Assembly: GCA_001692895.1 (NCBI GenBank)
Contig: KV748187.1
Location: 1,933,715 to 1,997,714, forward strand
DNA from: Cenococcum geophilum 1.58
Taxonomy: Eukaryota > Ascomycota > Dothideomycetes > Gloniales > Gloniaceae
Length of the DNA: 64,000 nucleotides
Reading direction: 5' to 3'
Shown: piece after piece, positions 1 through 12,400 of the stretch
Layout of the letters: every line of letters begins with the position of its first letter
Position numbering within the stretch: the first letter of the stretch is position 1
Position numbers and translations under genes: made by a program
The notes under the pieces: model-generated
The model's input: the letters and a program-made list of their open reading frames with translations, nothing else
Databases searched by the model: none
Told to the model about the DNA's origin: nothing

Positions 1-1784
1 ATATACTTAAACGTATTTTTATATATAGTTATACATTATAGGCTAGTAATATACTTATTAAATAATCTTATAGTTCTTTATATAGTTAGGATACCCTACT
101 ATAGGGGAATCGTATACAAATTCGAGTATCTTAAATCGTAAGGGTTTGGAATTTAGGACTATTATCTTCTATTAATAGTATAACTAATTATTACAGATTT
201 CGCATTTAGCGAGTGTAATATCCTTATATTGCCGTTTCCCTATTTAAATTACTTTTATTATATCTACTATCGAAGGGTTATTCTTATATTTATGCTCTAT
301 TAATTTATTAATTTCTATATCCTACTTATTAATTTCTAATTTATTCCTATTAAGCTCCGTATTTAGAAATATAGGGCGTAGTTTCTTAAAGCATTTAGGG
401 GGTAGTAAAATTTATAATCCATTTATTAGAGGCATTTATAGGTAAGTTCTATAATTATTATATTAATAAGTTAGGCTTCTAATTAAGTTTACTAGGTCGG
501 TATATAATTTTAAAGTTAAATTATAAAAGGTATTTAGCCTAATAAATTTAGCACTATATTAATTGCTTTATAGTTATAAAGTACTATAGGGACCATAGAA
601 AGTAAAAGGACAGAAATAAACTACAAATAGGACAGGGACAGGCGTTAGGATTACTTTTATTTCAATTTTTTTCTACTATTTTCCTACCGTTTTCTCACTA
701 CCTAATAGTTGCTAGCAACCTAGTATTTACTAGGAAGCTGTAAATCCCTAATTTAGGGATTTATAAACTACTAGGACATAGCNACTAGTANATNTTAAGC
801 TGCCTANAAAGGATTCNTGTATATAGAACTATAGCGCCATAGCCTAGAGGCTGCATGCGCAGTATTGTACGTAGTATAATACAATGGATATAAAAAATAA
901 AAATAAAAAGTACTACAGGTTTTTATAGTCCATTAATACGCGTATTAAATATAATAATCCTTTAAGTTTTAGACGCCATTATTTAAAGTATCTAATAATT
1001 ATAAGTAGTTCCTTATTATATATCTTATAGTTTAATTTAATAGGGGTAAGTTTCTAAAAAAGAAAGGCTACTAGGCGTAGCTTGCCGTTTTTATTATATT
1101 ATAATAATACTCCTCCTAGTGTATAATTAGATAAGTCTATTTTAATAATATATTTAAGGTCCAAGTTAAAGTAGGTAAGAATTAAAGCAGTTATAAAATA
1201 ATATTTTAGTTTATTAAAAGATTATATATATTTAATAGTCTATTTAAATCTTATATTCTTCCTTATTAAGTTTACTAATAGTTAAATAATTTTTAAGAAG
1301 TAATTAATAAATTAATAATAGAAATTTGCGAATCCTAGAAATCCTTAAATATCTTATATACTACTAGGACTTTTCTAGTTTATAATTATAGCAATTTTCT
1401 TAAGGTCTATTTTAATTCCGTTACGGGATATAATTAGGCCTAAGTATATAACTTTAAACGTATAGAACTTGCATTTCTTAATATTATATTATAAGTCCGC
1501 GTCTTACAAGCACTTAAGGACCATTTAGATATGCTTTTAATGCTTAGAAAGTAAAGATAAATAAATTAAGATATTATTAATATACACAGTAATAAATATA
1601 TTAAAGAATTCGCGAAGTATATTATTAACGTATTACTAAAACGTACTAGGACCGTTCTTTATACTAAGTAGTATTACTAAGTATTTAAAAAGTCCCTATT
1701 ATATATAGAAAGCTATATACTTCTTATCTTTTTCATAAATATAGATTTAATTAAAGGTAGTGACTACGTTAAGCTTTATAAAGT
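1..1784 (-). pseudogene. Gypsy pol fragment: reverse transcriptase, RNase H, start of integrase (decayed)
   Basis: Read on the minus strand from 1784 downward, the frame gives an RT core. It includes a KND-type stretch (LAKARYFTKLDVV-like with stops), a block like KNGPSTFQRY, and the catalytic box near 1562-1590 as Y-I-N-N-I-L-I-Y, where Y-I-D-D is expected: both aspartates have become asparagine, a RIP-type change. The K-K-C-K-F and Y-L-G-x-I-I blocks follow near 1440-1500. Near the left edge, around 1-230, an integrase zinc-binding region is visible (C-E-I-C, then a VGYPNYIK-like stretch and a YY-P-M block). The RNase H part is interrupted by the 587-906 insert. The pseudogene is non-functional and continues beyond the window. 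Confidence 0.8.
587..906 (+). mobile_element. SINE-like short insertion with A-rich tail
   Basis: A segment of about 320 bp interrupts the gypsy RNase H region. The 9-base string AAAGTACTA occurs immediately before it (578-586) and again at its right edge (907-915), as expected of a target-site duplication. The right end is A-rich (AAAAAATAAAAATAAA), which suggests a retroposed element in plus orientation. A small hairpin (TTGCTAGCAACC region, 708-722) lies inside, and several ambiguous bases occur at 783-819. I found no convincing pol III A and B boxes, so it could instead be another short non-autonomous element. Confidence 0.5.
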
Positions 1785-1800
1785 ATTATACTTTCGCTAA
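1785..1800. repeat. Target-site duplication, left copy (LINE)
   Basis: The 16 bases ATTATACTTTCGCTAA lie directly left of the LINE and recur at 7371-7386 directly right of it. Joining the two gypsy flanks through one copy restores a continuous gypsy reading frame, so this is the duplication made by LINE insertion. Confidence 0.9.
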
Positions 1801-2099
1801 ATTAACATAACTAAAAAAAAAGGAGCTCTTGCTGCACCTGGCCTAAAAAGACCAAAACTAACCAAAAGAACCCTGAAAAACACCTAGAGAATCCCCCTAA
1901 GATGCATGCATCGCAGGGGAGGNACACNTNNAANGACNGTNGCTCNCACTCGCGCGCGACCGCTAGAACTACGCCTAGTAATGGCCCTCTATAATAAAGA
2001 CGGGCGAATACCACACTATAAAGCGGAAATACCTCTATTAAGAAGGCATCTAATAAAATATAAAGCCTATTAGACGCGTTTAGTATCTAGAATTATAGG

Positions 2100-3660
2100 G
2101 GAGTAACTATTAGCTATAACGAACTAATATAGCTAGTAGAATAGCTCCGCTAGTCTAGCGAACCTTAGGCGCCCCTTTAGTAAACCCTTAATTAAATCCT
2201 CTAACGGCTAAGCAAAATTAAAAATAAGTATAACCCCCCTTTACTAGCGAACTGTACCTAGGCCGCTATAGCTGCGCTTTTATAGCACAGGGAACCTACT
2301 CCCCTTAAGTTAATAACCGGGTATATAATTATAATATAACTAAATATAGAATAAGCAGAGGGGCTTAGGGGATAATTAGAAATAAAAGTCCTTATAAAAA
2401 TACATAAAGAGGTCTATAACGCTATTATAGTCTAACACCTTAAGAGCGGAGATATTAGAGTTACCCTAAAGGACTAATAGGCAAAGGAACAAGCCGTAAG
2501 GGTAGGGGATAGGTTAGGAGAACGTATTAGCATAAAAGTACTCCGTAAGGATTACCTAGTTAAAGTCCTAGCGGTTCCTATAAGCCTTAGGGTAAAAAAG
2601 GAACGCTAGGCAGACAATATAGTAATTATATAAAAGATAGTAAGATAAACGGAACGCCTTATACTAGGACTTAAAATCACCTAAATCTAATAGCTTTAAT
2701 AGGAAAATATAAACTAAGTATATAATAAGAATAATAAGAGGACATAAGGGTCGTTAAAGACTTATTAGGGAGACACCGGACAAATATATAGCTCCCTTAT
2801 TGTTAGTATATATACACTAGGAATATAAAAACTCCTTATCTAAAAAGGAATAATTATAAATGGCCTTATATATAACACAAGGCTTTATAACTATAGACTA
2901 CGCCTAGAATAATACTATTGCTATATATAATAGGGACACACCTAATCTATATGCGCAGTATAGGTGTGCTGCGGCTACTATACAGGCCCCTATAATATAA
3001 GACATTGCTTAAATTAAGACTAAATAAAATGCGTAAACTGCTACCGAAGCATATATAAGGCGTAGGAGAGAGAAGACTGCATTAAATATAGGAGATAAAA
3101 GGTAAGGGCTTAATAGCTGCGGGAATAACTATACGCTAGGTTATATAAATAGAAATAATAGGCAATAAGCCAGGGGGACGCAGGCGCCTTCCTAGTATTT
3201 CCTACCTTTAATACTAGAGGGCTAGGCCAGCTATCCCAAGCCTTAATGGGCCAGAAGCGACGCCGCGTGATATTACTAGACTAATTAGGGATATAAGGGT
3301 TATAGGGGACACAAGGGAGAGGACGCCCTGTAGGAAGACCTCTATAGATAGCAATAGTAGGCTTAAGACTAGGATAATTAAGAATTAGACTTAATGCGGC
3401 AAATATAACATTCGCTACCGACCTATAAAGGGTATATAGCCGACTAGTAAAAATAGGGGAAGAACTGGTAATAATAATAGATTTAGATATAAAAGCGCTA
3501 ATAGGAACATAAAATATGGGAATAGAAAGCTCTATATAAAATAAGTAGTAACTAGGGTGTAGATATAAGAGATAAAAGCTCTAAATATCCTAGAGAAAGT
3601 GGAAATAGAAAAAGTAAGGAATAAAGGAGAGTTAAAGGACCCTTACTGGGGGTCCACCAC
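2100..3660 (+). pseudogene. LINE ORF1 remnant (gag-like)
   Basis: The 5' half of the LINE carries a discontinuous frame with many RIP stops. Near 3395-3430 the frame reads C-G-K-Y-N-I-R-Y-R, which resembles a degenerate zinc knuckle with cysteine and histidine changed to tyrosine, followed by a basic Asn/Arg-rich stretch. That position is where ORF1 zinc knuckles of Tad1-like elements sit. The assignment depends mainly on its place upstream of ORF2. The start is not identifiable. Confidence 0.5.
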
Positions 3661-3839
3661 CTATCTATTATATAGTATAACTACGGCAACATAAACCACC
3701 GCCTTATAAGGCCCCTACTAGATAGTCTAGACCTAGAGAAATATTATATCCTTACTATATAAGAACCGTATTATAATACCTTTATATAATTAATATACTA
3801 CCCCTAAGGATTCTAGCTTCTATATAAACTAAAAGCAGC

Positions 3840-6800
3840 TATACGCATATGCTTTATAATTAGTAAGGCTATTAGCCTATCCTTATGGTTATAATAGGCA
3901 GTTAACCTAAATATTATAGTTATAATAATCTAAATATATAGGGGACCGGTATAAATTATTAATATATATAACCCTAGGGTTAAAGGGGTCCTATAAATAG
4001 AGAATATTATATTAGTAATAAGCTTACTGGAAACTAAAGGTATAGAGTTTATTCTACTAGGAGATATAAACCTCTACTACCCGCGGTAGGGGGGTATCTA
4101 TATTNCTGNNNANTAANAGNNANAGTGCCTANTAAGAGCTATAGATATCTNGGGCCTTAAGCTAGCTACCCCCTTAGGAGTAATTATATGGCAATGAGGC
4201 ACCGCTAGAAGTATAATTGACCTTATATTTATAAATAAAGGCCTATATTAGAGACTTAAAAGATATAACCCTAAAGAAGAATAGGCACTTACCCTAGACT
4301 ATATCCTTATCTAGATATAGCTAGACCTAGATACTAAAGCGCAACTAAATAGAAAAAGATACGCAATAAGGAAGCTTAAGATAGATAGTTTCCTTAATAT
4401 AGTTAAATAACAACTTTAAAACCTAGAGGAAATCTACCTAATACTAAATAAGCGAGGCTTATTAGCTACCCCTAAGGAAATTAACCGAAGACTAGAAAGG
4501 ATTTAGGCAGCGATTAAAAATAGGCTAGAAGAGTACTGCCTGATCTTAAAACCGGGCCCCTATACGCGATATATATAGTCTATATAATACGCAGTTCTGG
4601 TTACTAGCTAATAATAAGTAAGAAGGAAATATATAAGTAGCCATAACCCTAAAGATAAGAGACGATATAAAGACATAAGAAACCAGCTAAAGAATACCCT
4701 AAAAAAAGAAGTAAGGAATAACTAAAGACGGTTTATAAACGAGTATACTTCTAACCCAAGCCTCCCCTATAATAAGGGCCTTTGGGCTATAGCAAAATAG
4801 GTAAAGAAAAAGGTAGGGCGCTTAGTAGAAGACTTATACCTACTACCCCTATAAAGAGTAGGAGAATTATAGGCTATAAACGACAATAATAAGAAGGTAA
4901 AGATCCTTATAGAAAGGTTCTTCCCCTAACTAGCTTTAGTAGACCTTAGTAATATTATAGGCGAAACACTAGTGACTTGCCTACGGGTTAACAGTGACAT
5001 AACAATAGAGGAAATGGCTAAAACTATTAGCCGCCTTTTAAACAATATAGTATTAGGATTAGATGGGATTCTAAATAAGGCCCTAAAAACCTATGGGCCA
5101 CTTATAGCACCTTAGCTTATAGATATAGCTAGAGCATGCTTTGTTATAGGCTACTACCCGCGACTCGGAAGATCTATAACGACGGTTGTCCTATAAAAAG
5201 AAGGTAAAGTAGATTACTTAATCCCAGGAAACTACCGCCCTATTGCCTTAGAAAATACCCTTAGTAAGATCTTAGAAAGGGTAATAGCAGAACGTATAGC
5301 AGATATAGTAAAGGAACACGCCCTACTACTATAAAGCTAAATAGGGGCAAGAAAGAACCGCTTAACACTATTAGCACTTACGCTACTCGCTACTACTATT
5401 AAATCTGCATGGGCGATGCGAAAGGACTTTGTAGTATTAATACTTAGCCTAAATATTAGTGGTGCCTATGACAATATACCCTATAAGCGTCTCCTATATA
5501 TCCTTAGGGCAAAGGGCTTCTTAGAATAGATTATATAATTTGTCTAAGGGTTTATAGGCTAGAAAGAAATATTACTAGTCTTTAGTAGATACTAGAGCCC
5601 CCCTATTGCAGTTGCAATAGGAATACTATAAGGATTACCCCTCTCGCCTATTCTCTTCCTTTTCTTTATAAGTAACCTACTTAACTCCTTTAAGGAAGGG
5701 GCGACCTAGGGGATAGGCTTTATTAACGATATAAACCTAATTATATACGGGCTAATAGCCGTAAAGAATTGCAGAACACTAGAGAAAGCCTATAATACTT
5801 ATATAGAATAGGCAAAACGTTATAGAGTCTAATTCTTACTAGAGAAATACTAGCTAATCTATTTTATAAGAAAACGTAACTAATCTGCAGATCTTTAGCA
5901 TATAATTCGCATCTAAGGCTTTAGGGGTTAACCAGTTTAGGGCTTAAGGGTATTAGGAGTATAGGTAGATAGTAAGCTCTAGTGGAGCGTATATGCGGCG
6001 TAAGCGGCCCGTAAAGGCTAAGTATAGTTTATCGCTTTATCTAGGATTGTTAATTCTATATAGGGTCTATGCTTTTAGAGGTCACGCCTACTATATATAG
6101 CAGTTGTCTGGCTAACCATAACATATAGATCTAGTATTTAGGCTATTAGAGAAACTAAAAAGGGCCCCCTTAAATTACTCCTTAAACCACTTTAAAAGGT
6201 CTAGACAGCCTACCTTTAGAGTATTATAGGCGGGTACAAGCGAACGGCTATAGCACTGCTTAAGAAGGAATCCAATATTCCCCCCCTATAGTTATATATT
6301 AAAGCCGCTATAATATAAAGGGCGCAAAATAAACGTAACTCTAATATTATAAAGTATATTAAGATACGCCTAAGTAAACTATGGAGGGACCCTAGGGTGC
6401 CCTATAGGAGAATAAACTAACAACCCTAAAGTAGGGAAGAGATATTAGAGAAATAGGTAAAGAAAGCAAAAGAAGAATAGTGCCGCTTTAGGGCCTAGGC
6501 CTATATAGAGGAGGAAGGGAGATACGCAAAAGGTTAGTAAAGATAATAGTAAGATAGAGAAAGGAGCTAAAGTAGAATACGTAAGAACGCTAGGAAACTA
6601 TCTACCATAATGCAATACTGGTTGGACTAACGCTGAAGAGGTAAATAGGAGTTAAAGGTATAGAGGCTAACTTAGGCAAGACAAACCTAAGCTATAGTAT
6701 AGTTAACGCTATAGGGGGTAAATACCTAAGGGCTCTAAGAAGGCCTAATAAAGGTAGAAAATATAATAGTAACACTCTTAAGAATAGGAATAATAGGACT

Positions 6801-7050
6801 AAAAGATTAGCTTTACTGGGTGGGAGTCCTAGTAGGTAGCCTAAAATGCGAATGTGGCTGGCTAAGATAGACACTAAAACACGTAATACTGCTATGCCCC
6901 CTACGCACCAATTAAGAAATAATGCTCTTAGTAGCTAGTATAGAGAACTATAATACACTACTCTTAATATAAAAAGGCCTTAAGGCGGTTACCTAGTGGC
7001 TTATTAGTTAAAATATACTAAATTAGTTCTGGGTTATAAGGGAAATNGTA
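3840..7050 (+). pseudogene. LINE ORF2: AP endonuclease, reverse transcriptase, C-terminal zinc-binding motif
   Basis: The decayed polyprotein of the LINE. An apurinic-type endonuclease is visible near 3950-4260: I-N-I-Y-N-P, then F-I-L-L-G-D-I-N-L and I-D-L-I-F-I-N-K-G-L. The RT lies at about 5220-5790: Y-R-P-I-A-L-E-N-T, L-S-K-I-L-E-R, a S-L-N-I-S-G-A-Y-D-N block (D to N), G-L-P-L-S-P-I-L-F, and the catalytic box as F-I-N-D near 5725 (F-A-D-D expected). The C-terminus near 6845-6905 has C-E-C-G-W ... K-H ... L-C-P-L, the CCHC motif of this clade. Numerous TAG/TAA stops show it is dead. Confidence 0.85.
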
Positions 7051-7370
7051 ATAGAAGGNAAGGGGGCNAGNAGTAGGTGCCCCNTAGTAACTCTANAGTA
7101 GTAGAGTAATAGTTTNTNATACTAGCGCGTCCGTAGGCTTGTTACGGCAGCAGTAGTTCCTAAGGAGGTTAAATAGTAAGGTAGTAGAGTACTATAGGCG
7201 ACTTATAGGCGCTAAGTAGGCAAGTCCTAAAAGGCGGGGAGATAGATCACGGGGTTTTCTTATTTTTCTTAAATAGAGTTTTCTCCCTATATATAAATAA
7301 GGAGTAGTCCGCGTAGGCCTAATAGGGATCCAAATCGGACGTTAAGCAATGAATTATTATTATTATTATT

Positions 7371-7386
7371 ATTATACTTTCGCTAA
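7371..7386. repeat. Target-site duplication, right copy (LINE)
   Basis: Second copy of the 16-base string found at 1785-1800, directly after the (ATT)n tail of the LINE. The gypsy sequence resumes after it. Confidence 0.9.
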
Positions 7387-8405
7387 GTAGTTAAGCGTTA
7401 CTTAAAGTAAAGGAATTAGATATTAGTTTTAAATTATAATCGTATTTAGGGCTTAATAATTAATATAGAACCTTAAGCCTCCTCTAGGTTTTTTAATAAA
7501 TAGTATAGGTAAGGTAAATAGTAATTAACTAGGGTAAATAAATTCTTTCTCTAGGTATTCTTTAAGGTATTATTATATTATAAGCAGCTTTTCTTATAAT
7601 ATACCGTATAACGGGCCGAACTTTAGCGTTATACTAGGTTTAAGTTCTATCTTAAAATTATACTTATCTTAATATAGGGGTAGTTAGTTTATAAATTATT
7701 TCTTAAACATATTAATTAGATTGTAATATTCTTTAGGTATAAAAGGTTAGGGGTTAATATATTACTTTAATTCTAATGCCTTTTTAATATCTTCTAGTAT
7801 TATAGTAAAGATCTTATAGTCTTATTTTCTTACTAATAAATAAAAGGATGCGGCTTATACTATATAAAATTTAAAGGATTTTAATATATTATCTTCGCAT
7901 TCTTTACCGCGATTAGTAGTTATAACTTTATTATATTAGTTTAAGGTTTATAATAAGGGTAATTTATATTATATTAAATTTAAATAGTTATATATATATT
8001 TGTAGGGAAAGTAGTATTTTAAGTAATAACTTTAGTAGTAGGTTATACGGAATTTTAGTATTTCTTTAACTTAGCTAATTAAAGGGTTATATTATTTTAG
8101 CCATTTATATCTAAGTATTACTTTATAATACTTTAAAGGTATTATAAATAGGGAAACGTATTTAAGGTATTTACCTATTTATATCTTTATAAGAGTATAG
8201 TATATTAGTTTACTATATATTAAGGGTTTACTATTAAAGCCTTATAAGCCTTAGGGCTTATTAAGTTTCTTTAAATTTAGGTATTAGGTTTTCGCGTAGT
8301 TTATATTAATAAAACCTATATTAGTGGCTCCACTATCTATTAGGATTCGCACCTTCTTCTATTTTCTAAGTATTTAAATTTCGCTAAGTATATTAAGGGA
8401 GTTAT
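7387..8405 (-). pseudogene. Gypsy pol fragment: aspartic protease and start of RT (decayed)
   Basis: Minus-strand continuation of the gypsy element at 1-1784. Near 8290-8350 the frame reads V-R-I-L-I-D-S-G-A-T followed by N-I-G-F-I-N, the retropepsin active-site signature D-S-G-A with its usual hydrophobic flanks. Downstream (lower coordinates) lies the linker toward the RT core that continues across the LINE insertion. The upstream gag is absent, since recognisable homology stops at about 8405. RIP stops are frequent. Confidence 0.75.
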
Positions 8406-8990
8406 TTTATTGTGTGGGAAACTGCATCAGGAAATAGAGGCTTCCTTTACGGGCAAGGCGCCCTCGCTTATTAACCCCGGCTAAGCCAAGACTGCCCCTC
8501 AACCTTAACCATAAAAGGCCATTTCTTTCGCCACTTTTCCTCTTATCCTCTATCTTTCCTTTCTCCCAACACTGCGCCTCCTCCTCTTCTTGCTGCTAAT
8601 CCCTAGCATAGTCGCATTAAGGCATTTCTGCCGCCCCTTAGCGCTTATACGTATACAAGTCCAGCCCGCTTATTCCTTTATTCACCCGTATCTTAGACTA
8701 ATAATTAATATAGTTAATTACGGCCTTTCTAATAGGCGACTTTCTTCCATAGCAATGTATAAATAGTTATAGCCTCCTTTCCCAATCACCGCCTCTAGTG
8801 CTAGTAACTTTAATTATTATTAAGATCTCTTAGCGCTGCCTCTGTCCGCTAAGCGTAAATATACCCTTATAATCCTATTCTCTCTCTTATACTCTTTCTC
8901 CTTCGGCCTCCTAAATAATGCTAGCCTAAAACCGTCCTATAGGAAGGGGGTTAGGGGAATTCCGTAGTCACCAGCCGCGTTAGCACTATT
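8406..8990 (+). promoter_or_regulatory. Probable promoter and 5' leader of the next pseudogene
   Basis: No gene seen. Composition changes abruptly at about 8405 from very AT-rich to mixed, pyrimidine-rich sequence on the plus strand. A TATA-like CATAAAAGG lies near 8510 and is followed by long C/T-rich runs (8520-8600), the usual look of a fungal promoter and leader. It precedes the plus-strand frame that begins near 8990. This is inference from composition only. Confidence 0.35.
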
Positions 8991-11900
8991 GTCTTATTTA
9001 ACTCTACCGCATATCTCCTTCCAGGGTAGGGAGGGATAGGTATGCCGTATTACTACCCTTAAGGGCTTAAGCAAGCTTACGTTATACTTATTTTAGCTAA
9101 CCTATATACTATTTTCTCTCCTAGGATATACTGTTAGTTAGACAGCCCACTTTAGCGTTTACTAATAGCTAAAGCTACCTATATTATAGCTAGTATACCT
9201 ACTAGGCTACTTAGCGGAAAAGCATCTAAATATCACTAATTTAAGCAACTACCCTATATAGGGCTATGTTAGGCATTATTTAAACGGATATTATATAGAG
9301 CGTCGCCTAGGTGGCTATATATACCTACCTAGTAATATAGTTACATTACTACAGATATTTTAGAGACGCCGTTTAATCTACTAGTTTAGGGCTAAGGGGC
9401 TATTAGCTCTACCTAACTGCTTAGCGGCAAAGTAGTAAAGGATTAACAATCCGGCCTTCTAAGCTATAGGGCTATAGTAGAAACCACCTAGATTAAAATT
9501 AGAAGGTTATAGCTTTTAGGCGTATAATAGATTAGCAGCACCGCGGTATAACTGTAAAGTAATCTCTAACACCAGCCAGCTATATTAGGAGGGCGAGTAT
9601 TATATAGCACCTTATACAGCACCCTATATAGTCCTTTACTTAGCGTATTTATATATCTATATACGATTACCGTGCGAGTGGCAGGCGTATCCGTTACTAG
9701 GCTATTAGTATTAGAGAGCCCCGCTACTAATAAAAACACTACCTCCTTTTATTATAGATAGCTTATAACGCGTATATATAAGCGGGGCTTTATATCCTAT
9801 TAATATAAGCGGCATAGAAGATTAGCTAGATCGGTATTATCAGGAAGTAAATAGATATATTAGCACTACCCTTTACTAAGGAATAAGGGTAGAGAATTTA
9901 AGCCACCAACCTCCTAATAAGGGGCTAGATATAATAGCTATATTAGAGCTAAATATACTAGCTTAGATAGGCGGATATAGTTTAATCGCAATTTGCTAAG
10001 GGTATTAATTAGGCGTTAGGAATTTAAGCCCTTATAAACCTTTATACCCTATAAACGGTAATCTACTCCGGTTTATACCGGAGGCGTATATATTAAGTGC
10101 TTTAATTCAGTAAGAAGCTTGGGCGAGGGGTAATAGGTAAGAGGTAATGGATAAGAGCTAGTGGCAAAGGGAGAGCTAATATACACTTAAAAAGACCTAT
10201 AATTCCCCCCTTAAGGCTATAGAAAGCCACAACGTAATAGCAACTCTAATAATAATAACGTTAGCACTATCTTAATCTTTATTTCGTATCCCTCCCAAAA
10301 TTTCACTTAATAATAACAATTTCTACACTAGTCCCCCTAGAAAATTAATAGCTTTGTCTTAGCACCATATAATTACAGCCCCTAAGAAAAGCGCAAGCAG
10401 CAAGCCTAAAAGGAGGAGTAGAAGAGTACCTATTTTCCCCCTAAAAAATAAAAAAGCATTAAAAGCTTAGGCAATTAACGGCATGTTATTCTACTTAGGG
10501 CCTTAGTTTAGAGATTCCGTCTAATAAAGCGCCTATAGACCCTATATATAATTATAAGAAAGCTTATAAGAAATATTATAAGGATAATAAGAATAACAAG
10601 GACGACGAGGAAGATTTCTATAAGGATAAAAATGACAATTAAGTCTCTAGAGGAAGTAGTTAAAGTAATTATCCCCTATAATCACCCCACTACACTTTCC
10701 CTATTCCCCTAGCAGTTGTAAATATATATATTTAACAACTAGCAGAAAATCTAATAGTTATTAAAGATAATACAGCCGATCTAAACTTAGAAGCTAAGGG
10801 CAATAAAGCTAGTAACGCTAATAACAAAGCTAATAAAGCCGATAATCGACCGATATCTTATAGATTAGGTATACGCTTCCCCTTTTAATTTATAATGGCC
10901 TTATTTAATAATTAGTAAATAATAGGAATAATAGCAGTAGTAAAGACGATAAAGATAATAAGGAGCTGCCTTTATTAGAAGCGCCGGAAGAGGGGGTATA
11001 TATACCTACACATAATTATACTATACCTTTAACGCTAGACAGCAATCAAATGGATAATTTAGCTAAGGGGCGTCGCATTAGAACTACTCCGCAGTTTAGG
11101 TAGAAGCTTAGGATATTAATGGCTGCCGGTTAAAAGTCTTTAAAAGCCAAAAAGTTAAAGAAGCGGAGGTCTAATTAGCTTAATTAACTAGATAGCATTA
11201 ATTATATCTCTAATACTTCTATTAGTAAGAGCGGCGAGAGTATACAACCTAGGAAGTAATAAAGGTTACCTACTTCCCGGAGGACCACGCCTTCTAGCTC
11301 TCCTACCCTTGGCCTTAACAACGGTGACAGTATTAAGGAGCGAGTGGTCTCTGCTGCGCAGCCTACTAGCTTATCCCCCTAGCACTTTATATCTCCTTAT
11401 AATACTAAACCACTAGAAGATAGGGCTAATAACAGTTATAATTATATTCTAGACAATCTTATTAACGGCTTAGCTAAAGAAAGCAATAATAAGAATGGCA
11501 AGAATATTATAGATAAAGGTAAGGCCGAGAACTATAGTAACGGAAGTAATAATAGTAATAATATAGATAATAATAACTCTGGGGACGGTAATAGCAGTAA
11601 TAGCAACAAGGGTAATAAGGCCCGCGGGTGTATAGGGCGATAAGGATTACTAACCCCTATTACTAGTTAATTAAGGACAAAGCGTGCTACAAAGCATTAT
11701 CTCTAGCGGTCTCACTATTCCCCTTTAATTTTATCTACGCATATATCTAACTAAAGCACTGCGCTTACTAGTAATTATTATAAGTAGGTTGCATCCCCTA
11801 TATATAATCGCCTCCGTACCTAAAAACTGCTACTAAGCCCTACCTCTGGCTTTAACTCTAATAAAGTAATACTAGGGGCCGCCTTAAATGCTAATTCGGA

Positions 11901-12230
11901 AGAAATTTTAATCTAAGCAGCTTTTAGGCGCTAGAAAGACGGGTTATATACACTAAATATCCTCCCTTAACAATTCCCTTTACCTTTTAACTTAGTTAAG
12001 CAGCCCTAGGAGCTAAAGCCCTAAGGGCTAAAGTTTAGAATAAAATTCACTAAAAAGAAAGATATGCTGCTTATTAAATTAAAGAAGGGATATAATCTTT
12101 TATAGGAATGGATTAAAGACTACTTTCTAGAGAGAAGTCTTAGATTACTATAGGCGCATTATTATTTAAAATTAAAGGCCCGGCCTACTATATAGAAGAA
12201 AAGGGGCCGGCCTACTAGGCAAAAAAGACA
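8990..12230 (+). pseudogene. Decayed protein with Asn-rich middle and C-terminal Myb/SANT domain
   Basis: A long plus-strand region that is mostly open once TAA/TAG are read as former CAA/CAG. The first part (8990-10350) is not recognised. The middle (about 10500-11640) is rich in Asn, Lys, Asp and Ser, with runs such as NSSSKDDKDNK and SNNSNNIDNNNS, so it is probably disordered. The C-terminal part at 12043-12200 reads F-T-K-K-K-D-M-L-L-I-K-L-K-K-G, then a D-Y-F-L-E-R-S-L block and Y-Y-L-K-L-K, followed by a basic K-K-R-G-R-P tail. This matches the fungal Myb/SANT DNA-binding domain (acidic-hydrophobic helix 1, F-P-G-R-S before helix 3, Y-x-x-K-L-K at the end) with RIP substitutions. Such a protein would be nuclear. 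Whether the whole span is a single gene, and its exon structure, are inferred. Confidence 0.55.
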
Positions 12231-12247
12231 GCAATAATAGTAGTGCC

Positions 12248-12400
12248 CTTCTTTTAGCTTAGAGGTCTATTTCTTATTATATATTCTATTTCTAGCTTAA
12301 TTTATTTATAGCGCACTTCTTTTAGCTTAGAGGTCTATTTCCTATTATATATTCTATTTCCGGCTTAATCTATTTATGGTGTATTTCCTATTATATAAGG
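12248..12400. repeat. Two-copy tandem repeat, 68-bp unit
   Basis: The segment starting CTTCTTTTAGCTTAGAGG at 12248 recurs at 12316 with only a few differences, and a third partial copy fades out by about 12400. It lies just after the Myb/SANT frame, probably in its 3' flank. Confidence 0.75.

Larger units (their letters stand above)
1801..7370 (+). mobile_element. Tad1-like LINE retrotransposon, near full length, RIP-decayed
   Basis: A 5.57-kb non-LTR element inserted into the gypsy element, bounded by a 16-bp target duplication (1785-1800 and 7371-7386). It ends in an (ATT)n tail at about 7352-7370, as Tad1-clade LINEs often do. ORF1-like sequence occupies roughly the first 1.9 kb and an endonuclease/RT ORF2 the rest. 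The length is in the usual range for full-length fungal Tad1 elements. Codons are riddled with TAA/TAG stops. Three clusters of isolated ambiguous bases (1923-1948, 4105-4151, 7047-7118) fall inside it. Confidence 0.88.
1..8405 (-). mobile_element. Ty3/gypsy retrotransposon, minus strand, truncated and split by nested inserts
   Basis: Remains of a Ty3/gypsy element read on the minus strand. The order from high to low coordinate is protease (about 8290-8350), start of the reverse transcriptase region (7387-8290), RT core (1290-1784), RNase H region, then the integrase zinc-binding segment (about 1-230), which runs off the left edge. Two later insertions split it: a LINE at 1801-7370 and a SINE-like element at 587-906. 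No LTR is visible inside the window, and homology stops near 8405, where base composition changes. All frames carry many TAA/TAG stops, as expected from RIP. Assignment to Ty3/gypsy rests on the domain order and motifs; the exact right boundary is uncertain. Confidence 0.85.

Noticed and set aside
1811..2014. 67-codon minus-strand open frame at the LINE 5' end
   Set aside because: It is antisense to the LINE, contains ambiguous bases and resembles no known protein.
6692..6874. 60-codon minus-strand open frame in the LINE
   Set aside because: It is the antisense shadow of the LINE ORF2 C-terminal region.
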